Origin: Streptomyces europaeiscabiei
GTDB lineage: Bacteria; Actinomycetota; Actinomycetes; Streptomycetales; Streptomycetaceae
Direction of reading: 5' to 3'
NCBI RefSeq assembly: GCF_036346855.1
Contig: NZ_CP107841.1
Coordinates: 1,922,001 to 1,986,000, forward strand
Length of the DNA: 64,000 nt
Shown here in pieces: positions 22,422 to 30,670 of this stretch. The notes below the pieces were generated by a model. It did no database searches, had not been told where the DNA came from, and saw nothing but the letters and a program-made list of their open reading frames with translations. The translations under genes were made by a program, and so were the position numbers. Positions within the stretch are counted from its first letter, which is position 1. Each line of letters begins with the position of its first letter.

Positions 22422-22967
22422 TTACGTGGTCGGTCTTTCCGCCACGGCCGCCGGGGGCTCGTCGTCCATCTCGAAGGCCATCGGGAAGGGTGCGTGGCCG
22501 GCCAGGCGGAACCAGCGGACCGTGCGGTGGCGGCGGAGGGCGCGGGCCGCGCGTACGGCGTCGTTGTGGAAGCGACGGGCCATGGGGACCCGGCGGACGG
22601 CCTGGGCCAGTTCGTTCGCGGCGTCCTCACCGCCGGGCGCCTCGCGCACCACCTCCACCTGCTGCGCGTCCGCGAACACGGCTCGCAGTGCCTGGCTCAG
22701 CTCGCTCTCGGCAACCTCGCGCTGTTCCTCCTCGGCCTGCCGCGCCGCGTGCGCCGCCTCGTAGAGGACGATCGAGGCGGCCGGGTCCAGCACTCCGGAC
22801 GTGGCCAGCTCCTGGGCGACCGACGCGCGGCGCAGCAGCTGCGCGTCGAGGGCGGCGCGGGCGGCGTCGATGCGCGCGTGCAGTCGGTCGAGGCGTCCCG
22901 CGGTCCAGCTCAGGTAGAGGCCGATCGCGAAGAGGACGACCGCGATCCAGATGAGTGTCGAAGTCAC
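22422..22967 (-). CDS. LemA-like membrane-anchored protein
   Basis: About 181 residues from GTG 22967 (an in-frame TTG at 22976 is an alternative). One N-terminal transmembrane helix (STLIWIAVVLFAIGLYLS), then a helical, charged region (RLDRLHARIDAARAALDAQLLRRA) and a C-terminal block FHNDAVRAARALRRHRTVRW followed by FEMDDEPP, which resembles the end of LemA proteins. The function of LemA proteins in bacteria is unknown. In mycobacteria the equivalent position between pimA and pdxS is held by a Nudix gene; this protein has no Nudix box, so it is a different gene. Confidence 0.7.
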   Translation of the reverse strand: MTSTLIWIAVVLFAIGLYLSWTAGRLDRLHARIDAARAALDAQLLRRASVAQELATSGVLDPAASIVLYEAAHAARQAEEEQREVAESELSQALRAVFADAQQVEVVREAPGGEDAANELAQAVRRVPMARRFHNDAVRAARALRRHRTVRWFRLAGHAPFPMAFEMDDEPPAAVAERPTT

Positions 22968-23009
22968 GGGCGGCAAGGCTACTACCGGTGTCCACCACAG
23001 CCACGTACG

Positions 23010-23150
23010 TGTTCAGCGCCCCGCCAGGGGCACGGGGAACTGGGCGACCGCCCCCACACACCCGCGGCGAAGGAACCCACCGCGGCGGGGGTCCGGGGGC
23101 GCAGCAGCCCCCGGAGGGTGGGACGGGTAGGGGCGGCGGGGCGGAACACG
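23010..23150. repeat. Dispersed Streptomyces intergenic element (pimA downstream)
   Basis: Contains GGGGCACGGGGAACTGGGCGA (first part 23026-23045), then CCCACCGCGGCGGGGGTCC and GCAGCAGCCCCCGGAGGG, ending in GGGTAGGGGCGGCGGGG. It is the same composite family as at 22.3 and 30.5 kb, placed right after the pimA stop where it may end the pgsA-patA-pimA transcript. Confidence 0.6.
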
Positions 23151-23161
23151 AAGCCCCGGCA

Positions 23162-24322
23162 TCAGTCCCGGGCGAACCCCAACCGCGCCCGCAATCCGGT
23201 CCGTTCGTCCGCCGCCACCGAGGCCGCTCCCTCCGTGACCGTCTCGTAGACACCGAGGATGTCCGCCCCGACGGTCGACCAGTCGAACCGCCGGACGTGG
23301 GCACTGCCCCGCTCGCGGAGCTCGGCGCGACGGACCGGGTCGCCGAGCAGGCGTACGGCGGCCGCCGCCAGGGCGTCCGCGTCCTCGTTGGCGAAGAGTT
23401 CGCCCGCACCGCCCTGGTCGAGGACCTGGGCGAAGGCGTCGAGGTCCGAGGCGAGGACGGGGGCTCCGGCGGACATGGCCTCGACGAGGATGATGCCGAA
23501 GCTCTCGCCGCCGGTGTTGGGGGCGACGTAGACGTCGACGCTGCGCAGGAAGCGGGCCTTGTCCTCGTCGCTGACCATGCCGAGGAACTCGACGCGCGAG
23601 CGCAGCTCCTCGGGCAGCGTCTCCACCGCCTCCTCCTCGTCGCCGCGCCCGGCGACCAGCAGCCGGGTCCGGGGGCGCTCGGCGAGGATCTTCGGGAGGG
23701 CCCTCATCAGCACCGGCAGGCCCTTGCGGGGTTCGTCGATGCGGCCGACGAAGCCGAGGGTCTCGCCCTGCCAGTCCGGGTTGGGCTTGGCGCGGGCGAA
23801 GAAGTCGACGTCCACGCCGTTCGGGATGACGACCGCGTCGCCGCCCAGGTGTTCGACGAGGGTGCGGCGGGCGTACTCGCTCACCGCGATCCGCGCACTG
23901 ATCTTCTCCAGCGCGGGCTGCAGGATCGGGTACGCGGCGATCATCGCCCGGGAGCGCGGGTTGGAGGTGTGGAACGTGGCGACGATCGGACCCTGCGCGG
24001 CCCAGCAGGCCAGCAGGCCGAGCGACGGGGAGGCCGGCTCATGGATGTGGATCACGTCGAACGTGCCGTCGTGCAGCCAGCGCCGTACCCGGGCCGCCGA
24101 CAGGAAACCGAAGTTCAGGCGGGCCACCGAGCCGTTGTACGGCACCGGGACCGCGCGGCCCGCGGAGACGACGTACGGCGGCAGCGGGGTGTCGTCGTCG
24201 GCGGGGGCGAGCACCGACACCTCGTGGCCGAGGCGGATGAGGTGGTCGGCCAGGTCACGGATGTGGAACTGGACTCCCCCGGGCACGTCCCAGGAGTACG
24301 GGCAGACGATCCCGATCTTCAC
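23162..24322 (-). CDS. pimA: Phosphatidylinositol alpha-mannosyltransferase PimA (GT4)
   Basis: GT-B fold glycosyltransferase expected to transfer the first mannose from GDP-mannose to phosphatidylinositol on the inner membrane face. 386 residues from GTG 24322, matching mycobacterial PimA length. N-terminal VKIGIVCPYSWDVPGGVQFH with the GG loop; DVIHIHEP; FHTSNPRSR; nucleotide-sugar site VIPNGVDVDFF and GFVGRIDEPRKG; C-terminal EX7E-type block PNTGGESFGIILVEAMSAGAP. The start overlaps the patA stop by four bases (GTGA), and the order pgsA-patA-pimA supports the specific assignment. Confidence 0.92.
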   Translation of the reverse strand: MKIGIVCPYSWDVPGGVQFHIRDLADHLIRLGHEVSVLAPADDDTPLPPYVVSAGRAVPVPYNGSVARLNFGFLSAARVRRWLHDGTFDVIHIHEPASPSLGLLACWAAQGPIVATFHTSNPRSRAMIAAYPILQPALEKISARIAVSEYARRTLVEHLGGDAVVIPNGVDVDFFARAKPNPDWQGETLGFVGRIDEPRKGLPVLMRALPKILAERPRTRLLVAGRGDEEEAVETLPEELRSRVEFLGMVSDEDKARFLRSVDVYVAPNTGGESFGIILVEAMSAGAPVLASDLDAFAQVLDQGGAGELFANEDADALAAAAVRLLGDPVRRAELRERGSAHVRRFDWSTVGADILGVYETVTEGAASVAADERTGLRARLGFARD

Positions 24323-25308
24323 GCGCGGCCCTTCTCGGAACCCGGCTCCGTGGCCGTCTCGGAACCGCTGTCCGAACCCGTCGCGGGAGTCGCGGGCCCG
24401 TCGGGACTCTTCGCGGGGTCCAGGTCCGCGAGCCACAAGCGCTGGAGCATGTGCCAATCCTCCGGGTGGTCGGCGATGCCGGTGGCGAAGGCGTCTGCCA
24501 GCGCCTGTGTCATGACAGACGTCTTCTCGGCGCGGGTACCTGTCTCGGGTGTCTCGATCGGAGCGTGCACACGGCCCCGCATGACGGGCGAGTCGTCGTA
24601 CCAGAGCGTCACCGCCAGCAGCAGCGCGCCGGTCTGCTGGGCGAGGAGGGCCGGCCCGGCGGGCATTCGGGCCGGCTCGCCGAAGAAGTCGACCTCGACG
24701 CCGGACGCGGACAGGTCGCGGTCGGCGACCAGGCAGACCAGGCCCCCGTCGCGCAGCCGCCGTGCGAGGGTGCCGAAGGCGGAGCCGCCACTGTGCGGCA
24801 GGACCTCCATGCCGAGGCCCTCGCGGTAGGCGACGAAGCGGTCGTAGAGCGTCTCGGGCTTGAGGCGTTCGGCGACCGTCGTGAACGGGGTTTTCAGCTC
24901 GGTGGTGGCCCAGGCGCCGGCAAGGTCCCAGTTGGCCAGGTGCGGAAGCGCGAGCACGACGCCCCGGCCGGAGGCTAGGCCGTCGGTGAGGTGGTGCACG
25001 TCCTTGCAGTCGAAGCCGGTCCTGATGCGCTCCTCGCTCCAGGCGGGGAGGCGGAAGGACTCCATCCAGTAGCGCAGGTAGGAGCGCATGCCCGCGCGGG
25101 ACAGCTCGGCGAGGCGCTCGGGGCTCGCGCCCGGCACCACGCGCGCGTAGTTGGCCTCCAGGCGCCGTACGAGGGGGCCGCGCCGCTTCCAGGTGGCGTC
25201 GGCGATCGTCCGGCCGAGGCGTACGGCGACGGGCTCCGGGAGCTTCTTCACGGTGCTCCAGCCGAGGCCGTACAGCCCGTCGGTCAGACGCTCCCGCAGA
25301 GCGCTCAC
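24319..25308 (-). CDS. patA: Phosphatidylinositol mannoside acyltransferase PatA (HtrB/LpxL-like)
   Basis: Lysophospholipid acyltransferase-like enzyme predicted to acylate the mannose of PIM1/PIM2. 329 residues from GTG 25308. The HX4D/E motif is in LALPHLANWDLAGAW (H to D spacing four); further conserved blocks are RLRDGGLVCLVADRDLS and FFGEPARMPAGPALLAQQTGA, the latter typical of LpxL-like acyltransferases. Acidic, Glu/Ser-rich C-terminus. It overlaps pgsA by four bases upstream and pimA by four downstream, giving three consecutively coupled genes. Confidence 0.9.
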   Translation of the reverse strand: MSALRERLTDGLYGLGWSTVKKLPEPVAVRLGRTIADATWKRRGPLVRRLEANYARVVPGASPERLAELSRAGMRSYLRYWMESFRLPAWSEERIRTGFDCKDVHHLTDGLASGRGVVLALPHLANWDLAGAWATTELKTPFTTVAERLKPETLYDRFVAYREGLGMEVLPHSGGSAFGTLARRLRDGGLVCLVADRDLSASGVEVDFFGEPARMPAGPALLAQQTGALLLAVTLWYDDSPVMRGRVHAPIETPETGTRAEKTSVMTQALADAFATGIADHPEDWHMLQRLWLADLDPAKSPDGPATPATGSDSGSETATEPGSEKGRA

Positions 25309-26000
25309 GGGGTTGCCTCGCTGTTCCGGGCGGTGTCCGGCGTCTCCTGGGCGGACGCGGCGGCCGCCTCCGCCTCGGCCTCGGCGGATTCGCGGCGGAC
25401 GGTGACGACGCGCTGGATCAGCGTGACGAGGCTGCCGACGGCGACGATCCACAGCGCGATGGGCAGCAGGACATCGACGCCGGGCACGCCGAACGCGTGC
25501 ATGCCCGACAGACCGGCCGCGACCAGCGAGATCACCAGGCGCTCGGCACGCTCCACCAGTCCGTTGACCGCCACCGGCAGACCGATCGACTCGCCGCGCG
25601 CCTTGGTGTACGACACCACCTGGCCGCTCGCCAGACAGAAGATCGAGACGGCGCACAGGGCGATGTCGTCGCCCTTGCCCGCGTACCAGAGGGCGAAGCC
25701 GCCGAAGATCGCGCCGTCGGCGACCCGGTCGAGCGTGGAGTCGAGGAAGGCGCCCCAGCGGCTGGAGCGGCCCATCTGACGGGCCATGTTGCCGTCGACG
25801 AGGTCCGAGAACACGAACAGCGTGATGACGATCGTGCCCCAGAAGAACTCGCCCCGGGGGTAGAAGACCAGCGCGCCCGCGATCACTCCGGCGGTACCGA
25901 GGAGCGTGACCGTGTCGGGGCTCACACCCCTGCGGATCAGAAACGCGGCGAACGGTGTGAGGACACGCGTGAAGAATGCACGCGCGTACTTGTTCAGCAT
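25305..26000 (-). CDS. pgsA: CDP-alcohol phosphatidyltransferase, phosphatidylinositol-phosphate synthase type
   Basis: Integral membrane enzyme joining CDP-diacylglycerol to inositol phosphate, the first step toward phosphatidylinositol mannosides. About 231 residues from ATG 26000 (GGGAAGG upstream); an alternative start at 26045 lacks support. The family signature D-G-x2-A-R-x8-G-x3-D-x3-D is complete in VDGNMARQMGRSSRW plus GAFLDSTLDR. Six transmembrane helices are likely. The soluble Ala/Glu-rich tail is cytoplasmic. Identity as the inositol-phosphate type rests on synteny with patA and pimA. Confidence 0.9.
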   Translation of the reverse strand: MLNKYARAFFTRVLTPFAAFLIRRGVSPDTVTLLGTAGVIAGALVFYPRGEFFWGTIVITLFVFSDLVDGNMARQMGRSSRWGAFLDSTLDRVADGAIFGGFALWYAGKGDDIALCAVSIFCLASGQVVSYTKARGESIGLPVAVNGLVERAERLVISLVAAGLSGMHAFGVPGVDVLLPIALWIVAVGSLVTLIQRVVTVRRESAEAEAEAAAASAQETPDTARNSEATP

Positions 26001-26320
26001 GGCCTTCCCGAGGGTCGGTGTCGCCGCGTGGCCCCTGCTGGCCATCCGGCTGGCCCATCGTAGCCACGCGGTCGCGTGTGCGACCGTCGGGCATCAGCCC
26101 GCCGTGTCTTGTCCTGATGGCGCCGGTGGCACGGCGGGATCGCGGAGCGGGCGTACCGGGCCGCACCCGGGCCGCGGGGAGCGATCGCGTCCCTCGTATG
26201 GACGCGCGGTGACGCGGGTGCAAAGCTCGAAGGCACCGCGGGCGTCATCGGAGCCGCCACCGCACGCGGATCCGCATGTCCGCGCCCACAGTGACCTCAC
26301 CGTGCACGGGAGGCAGGACC
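26001..26320. other. Divergent intergenic region pgsA / EF-G paralogue
   Basis: 320 bases between divergent genes, expected to carry both promoters. Ribosome sites are visible at each end (GGGAAGG for pgsA, GGGAGG for the EF-G gene). I see no convincing operator, small gene or RNA structure. Confidence 0.6.
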
Positions 26321-28519
26321 ATGGGCGACAAGGCGAACGCACACCCCGGAGCCGCCGGCAGGGCTACGGCGGCCGACCACCCCGCGTCCGTACGGAATGT
26401 GGTGCTGGTCGGCCACTGCGGATCGGGCAAGACGACTCTGGTGGAGGCTCTCGCGCTGACGGCGGGAGCGGTGAACCGGGCGGGCCGTGTGGAGGACGGC
26501 GGCACCGTCTCCGACTACGACGAGATCGAACACCGGCAGCAACGCTCGGTGCAGCTCTCCCTCGTCCCCGTCGAATGGGGCGGGTACAAGATCAATCTTC
26601 TGGACACACCCGGATACGCCGACTTCGTCGGGGAACTCAGGGCCGGTCTGCGAGCGGCGGACGCGGCCCTTTTCGTCGTCTCGGCCTCGGACGGCGTCGA
26701 CGGCTCGACCCGCATGGTGTGGGAGGAGTGCGCGGCGGTCGGCATGCCACGGGCGATCGTGGTCACACACCTGGAGGCCGCGCGGGCTGACTTCGAGGAG
26801 ATGACCAGAATCTGCGCGGAGACGTTCGGCGGGGACGACCCCGACGCAGTACTGCCGCTCTATCTGCCGCTGCACGGCCCTCAGGGGCCGGACGGGCACG
26901 CGCCCGTGACCGGTCTGACCGGGCTGCTGTCGCAGAAGCTGTTCGACTACTCCTCCGGTGAGCGCAAGGAGTCCGAGCCGGGCCCCGAGCAGCTGCCCGC
27001 GATCGAGGAGGCCCGCAACCGGCTCATCGAGGGGATCATCGCCGAGAGCGAGGACGAGACCCTCATGGACCGCTATCTCGGCGGTGAGGAGATCGACGTC
27101 TCCACTCTCATCGACGACCTGGAACGGGCCGTCGCCCGCGGGGTCTTCCACCCCGTGCTGGCCGCCGCCCCCGCGGCCGACGGCGCCAAGCAGGGTCTGG
27201 GCACGGTCGAACTCCTCGAACTGGTCACCGGCGGCTTCCCCACCCCTCTGGAGCGCGAGGCGCCCGCGGTCACCACCCCCGAGGGCAGGCCCCGCGAGAT
27301 CAAGGCGGCCTGCGACCCGGACGGACCGCTGGTGGCCGAGGTCGTGAAGACCGCCAGCGACCCGTATGTGGGCCGTATCTCCCTGGTACGGGTCTTCTCC
27401 GGGACGCTGCACCCCGACGAGACGGTGCACGTCTCCGGGCACGGGCTCGCCGACCGGGGGCACGAGGACCACGACGTCGACGAGCGGATCGGCGCCCTGT
27501 CCACCCCGTTCGGGAAGCAGCAGCGGACGCTCACGCACTGCATCGCGGGCGACCTGGCGTGTGTGGCGAAGCTGAACCGCGCGGAGACCGGGGACACCCT
27601 TTCGGCCAAGGACGACCCGCTGCTCATGGAGCCGTGGGAGATGCCCGACCCCTTGCTGCCGCTCGCCATCCAGGCACACAGCAAGGCCGACGAGGACAAG
27701 CTCTCCCAGGGCCTCGCCCGGCTCGTGGCCGAGGACCCGACCATGCGGCTCGAACAGAACCAGGACACCCACCAGGTGGTCCTCTGGTGCCTGGGCGAGG
27801 CGCACGCCGACGTGGCGCTGGAACGGCTGCGCAGCCGGTACGGCGTCCAGGTCGACGTCGTGCCGCACAGAGTCTCCCTGCGGGAGACGTTCGCCGACAG
27901 GTCGGCCGGGCGGGGCCGGCATGTGAAGCAGTCCGGCGGGCACGGGCAGTACGCGATCTGCGAGATCGAGGTGGAGCCGCTGCCCGGCGGCTCGGGCATC
28001 GAGTTCGTCGACAAGGTCGTCGGCGGCGCGGTGCCCAGGCAGTTCATCCCGTCCGTCGAGAAGGGGGTGCGGGCGCAGGCGGCCAAGGGCGTCGCGGCCG
28101 GCTATCCGCTCATCGACGTACGCATCACGCTGCGGGACGGCAAGGCGCACTCGGTGGACTCCTCGGACGCCGCGTTCCAGACGGCGGGCGCACTGGCGCT
28201 GCGTGAGGCCGCGGTGGACGCGAGGATCCATCTCCTGGAGCCGGTGGCCGAGGTGTCGGTCCTGGTCGGCGACTCGTACGTGGGCCCCGTGATGAGCGAC
28301 CTGTCCGGGCGGCGTGGCCGGGTCGTCGGCACCGAGCAGGCGGGTGGTGGGCGCACCCTCGTCCGGGCCGAGGTACCGGAGATCGAGATCGACCGGTACG
28401 CCGTCGATCTGCGTTCCCTGTCCCACGGCACCGCGCGCTTCGGCCGCCGGTACACGCGGCACGAGCCGATGCCCTCCCATGTGGCCGAGAAGGTCCGCGA
28501 ACAGACCAAGGAGCACTGA
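26321..28519 (+). CDS. Elongation factor G-like GTPase (EF-G2 paralogue)
   Basis: 732 residues from ATG 26321, preceded by GGGAGGCAGG. Full EF-G domain layout: G domain, domain II (VGRISLVRVFSGTLHPDETV), domain III, domain IV (SGGHGQYAICEIEVEPL) and domain V (VGDSYVGPVMSDLSGRRGRV). The P-loop reads GHCGSGKTT (31-39) instead of the EF-G-type HVDHGKTT, G3 DTPG is intact (95-98), but the G4 position expected to read NKxD reads THLE (149-152). It is a solitary paralogue, not in an rpsL-rpsG-fusA-tuf cluster. The role is unknown; similar actinobacterial paralogues exist. Confidence 0.9.
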   Translation: MGDKANAHPGAAGRATAADHPASVRNVVLVGHCGSGKTTLVEALALTAGAVNRAGRVEDGGTVSDYDEIEHRQQRSVQLSLVPVEWGGYKINLLDTPGYADFVGELRAGLRAADAALFVVSASDGVDGSTRMVWEECAAVGMPRAIVVTHLEAARADFEEMTRICAETFGGDDPDAVLPLYLPLHGPQGPDGHAPVTGLTGLLSQKLFDYSSGERKESEPGPEQLPAIEEARNRLIEGIIAESEDETLMDRYLGGEEIDVSTLIDDLERAVARGVFHPVLAAAPAADGAKQGLGTVELLELVTGGFPTPLEREAPAVTTPEGRPREIKAACDPDGPLVAEVVKTASDPYVGRISLVRVFSGTLHPDETVHVSGHGLADRGHEDHDVDERIGALSTPFGKQQRTLTHCIAGDLACVAKLNRAETGDTLSAKDDPLLMEPWEMPDPLLPLAIQAHSKADEDKLSQGLARLVAEDPTMRLEQNQDTHQVVLWCLGEAHADVALERLRSRYGVQVDVVPHRVSLRETFADRSAGRGRHVKQSGGHGQYAICEIEVEPLPGGSGIEFVDKVVGGAVPRQFIPSVEKGVRAQAAKGVAAGYPLIDVRITLRDGKAHSVDSSDAAFQTAGALALREAAVDARIHLLEPVAEVSVLVGDSYVGPVMSDLSGRRGRVVGTEQAGGGRTLVRAEVPEIEIDRYAVDLRSLSHGTARFGRRYTRHEPMPSHVAEKVREQTKEH

Positions 28520-28670
28520 CGGTTCGGGATCGAGGGAAGGTCCGGCGACCTCTCGGCGGACGGCCCCGGCCGTCCGCCGAAGGCCGTGGGGCCGGACGAG
28601 GCCGGTGCACGGCCCGTGGATTGCGTGAATGTCCGTTCTTCGCACCGCACGATGTCCATGGCTGCGGATA

Positions 28671-28736
28671 CGCTGATCACCTGATCGACAAGTATGGCTC
28701 GATCAGGCCCGGATCGGGTTATGACCTGATCAACAG
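28671..28736. promoter_or_regulatory. GATC-rich cluster of palindromes upstream of membrane-protein gene
   Basis: Five GATC tetranucleotides within about 65 bases. Perfect 9-bp inverted repeat CCTGATCGA (28680-28688) and TCGATCAGG (28699-28707), 10-base spacer. Further related words are CTGATCACC at 28673 and ACCTGATCAACAGGT near 28724-28738 (5-bp arms). The region is less GC-rich than its surroundings and ends about 50 bases before the gene at 28787, so an operator for an unlinked regulator is plausible. Confidence 0.45.
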
Positions 28737-28786
28737 GTGTGCGGAGCACGGAAGTCGGGAAGAGCCGCAGGAGCGAGTGTGCGGCG

Positions 28787-30457
28787 ATGGGGGCGGCGGC
28801 GGTGGCGGACAATTTCGATTTCACTCCCGGGGCACAGGTGCCGCTGATGGGCACCGCGGGCCAGACCGCGGCGACGTACGCCCTGGCGTCCGCGGCCTAC
28901 CGGGACAACGAGATCGCGGAGATCCTCAAGGCCAACAACGACTGGCACAAGTCCACGGTCAAACCGGGCCGCAAGTGGGCGACCATCTTCCGGCCGAACC
29001 TCGGGGAGGCGTTCTCCCTCGCGGTGCGGGACCGGATGGTCGGCGCGGGCCGCAAACCGCTCATCCAGTCCTTCGGCATGGAGCCGCAGGTCGTCGTCGA
29101 GCACTGCCTCGCGGCGAACAACATCCGCCGGGAGCGCGACAACTGGCTCTCGGCGGTGATGGTCCTGTGCGGCCTGCTCTTCCTGCCCGGACTGCTTCTC
29201 TGGCTGCTGGTCTTCCAGATCCGCACGACGGTCGCCAAGCGTGACAAGCGCGCCGGCGCACTCGGCACCACGCTGCTGGTCGCCGTGGGCGCCCTCGCCG
29301 TGATCTTCCTGCTCAGGATGCCGTTCGAGGGCATCTGGGCCTGGTACGCGCGTGCGTGCGTCGTGCTGCCCGTGGTCGGCTGGTTCTGGGCCAAGCAGAT
29401 CTGCGAGCGCGCCGCCACGGACCTGCGGGACCGCTGGTCCGGCCTGCTGGCCGGCGGTGGCGTCGGCGCCAAGATCCCCGAGGCCGTGCCCGGCAGCCCC
29501 AACGAGACCAAGGCCGAGCAGCTGCGCAAGGAGCTCGCCCGGCTCAGCGCCGAACAGCGCTCCAACCTCGTCTTCTACGCCGGCCCCAAGGGCATCCTCG
29601 GCATGGGCACCCGCTGGGGCGCCTGGCAGCTCGCCGAGGACCTCGTGCCGGCCGACTCCGGCAAGGAGATCCACCCGTTCCGCAGCTGGGACGTCATACG
29701 CGCCATCCACGACCAGCTGCGGATGCTGGAGCGCACCCCTCTCAACACCGGTGGTTTCACGGCGCCCTCCATCAAGCACTGGGTCGTCAGCCCCATCGGC
29801 GAGGGCGCCGGTGCGGTGGCCCGGCCCGACAGCACCGACGTGGACGCCTACCAGTACAAGAACCACGCGATACAGGAGATCTGCAACAAGCAGCACTTCG
29901 GCAGCGGCAACCGGCACTACCTGGGTGTCCAGTGGACGCTCTGGGACGGCCAGTTGATCATCACCATGATGGTCACGGTCACCGTGCTGCACCAGACGCT
30001 GCGCATCGAGGTCACCGGGCACGCCCTGGGCCCGGTGCACGGACTGTTCACGACCGGGCCGGCGGCCAAGGAGAAGGAAGTCCAGAAGTCGCTGAGGTTC
30101 TGGGAGACCCGCAAGGTGAAGCTCCCCCTCGTCGACGCGGACGAGGTCGTACGGCTCGCCGCGCGCGCCCCGCTGACCTGGTATCCGCCGCTGCTCAACT
30201 GGCTCGGCGGGTCCATGGGCCTGCCCGAGCCGTTCGGCCTGCGGCACGCCTGGGCCGACCAGCCGTGGCGGCACCGTTTCATGGCCGACGACGCGCTGCG
30301 CGCCGCGACGCCCGTGCTCCGCGTGGTGCACAACGCCGCGATCAAGGTCCTCAAGGACAACGGCGTGGACACCGAGAAGTTCGGCTCGCGGGCCGGGTTC
30401 CTCAGCGGGGCGGTGCAGGACCCGACGCCGCGGAAGGCGGACCTCTACGACGCGTGA
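28787..30457 (+). CDS. Unrecognised membrane protein, 556 residues
   Basis: I do not recognise the family. From ATG 28787 (longer start 28739 possible). Soluble N-terminus of about 120 residues with GTAGQTAATYALASAAYRDN and a conserved-looking PLIQSFGMEPQVVVEHCL. Two or three hydrophobic helices follow at about 125-150, 165-185 and 195-215. A large soluble C-terminal region contains NLVFYAGPKGILGMGTRWG, SPIGEGAGAV, and a further hydrophobic strand LIITMMVTVTVLH. The soluble domains may be cytoplasmic. It follows the EF-G paralogue by 267 bases on the same strand and ends at a long inverted repeat. Confidence 0.8.
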   Translation: MGAAAVADNFDFTPGAQVPLMGTAGQTAATYALASAAYRDNEIAEILKANNDWHKSTVKPGRKWATIFRPNLGEAFSLAVRDRMVGAGRKPLIQSFGMEPQVVVEHCLAANNIRRERDNWLSAVMVLCGLLFLPGLLLWLLVFQIRTTVAKRDKRAGALGTTLLVAVGALAVIFLLRMPFEGIWAWYARACVVLPVVGWFWAKQICERAATDLRDRWSGLLAGGGVGAKIPEAVPGSPNETKAEQLRKELARLSAEQRSNLVFYAGPKGILGMGTRWGAWQLAEDLVPADSGKEIHPFRSWDVIRAIHDQLRMLERTPLNTGGFTAPSIKHWVVSPIGEGAGAVARPDSTDVDAYQYKNHAIQEICNKQHFGSGNRHYLGVQWTLWDGQLIITMMVTVTVLHQTLRIEVTGHALGPVHGLFTTGPAAKEKEVQKSLRFWETRKVKLPLVDADEVVRLAARAPLTWYPPLLNWLGGSMGLPEPFGLRHAWADQPWRHRFMADDALRAATPVLRVVHNAAIKVLKDNGVDTEKFGSRAGFLSGAVQDPTPRKADLYDA

Positions 30458-30506
30458 GCGCTGCGCTCGCCTTGGCCGGGGGTGCGTGAGGTCGGGCGCC
30501 GATTTC

Positions 30507-30648
30507 GTCCGCGGGCCCGGTGGGGGCTGGTCGCGCAGTTCCCCGCGCCCCCGAAAACAGGGGCTGCGCCCCGTGCTTTTCGGCCCGAGGGGCCATAGAC
30601 CCTTAGGGCCGCGGGGAACTGTGCAAGAGGCCCCACGCACCCGCGGAC
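30507..30648. repeat. 142-bp imperfect inverted repeat element
   Basis: Ends GTCCGCGG (30507-30514) and CCGCGGAC (30641-30648) are complementary. Inside, GCGCAGTTCCCCGCG (about 30533-30547) matches in inverted orientation CGCGGGGAACTGTGC (about 30611-30625), and a central stem pairs GGGGCTGCGCCCC and CGAGGGGC segments. The element lies between convergent genes (membrane protein and HIT gene), so it may act as a two-way terminator. It is the fullest copy of the dispersed family in this window. Confidence 0.8.
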
Positions 30649-30670
30649 GAACGACCACCCGACCCGGCAG

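Noticed and set aside
26297..28645. 782-residue minus-strand frame opposite the EF-G paralogue
   Set aside because: The plus strand has ordered EF-G domains and a good ribosome site; the antisense product matches nothing.
28730..30658. 642-residue minus-strand frame opposite the unrecognised membrane protein
   Set aside because: I compared both strands: the plus frame has hydrophobic helices and balanced composition, the minus frame is His/Arg/Gly/Val-rich in the shadow pattern.
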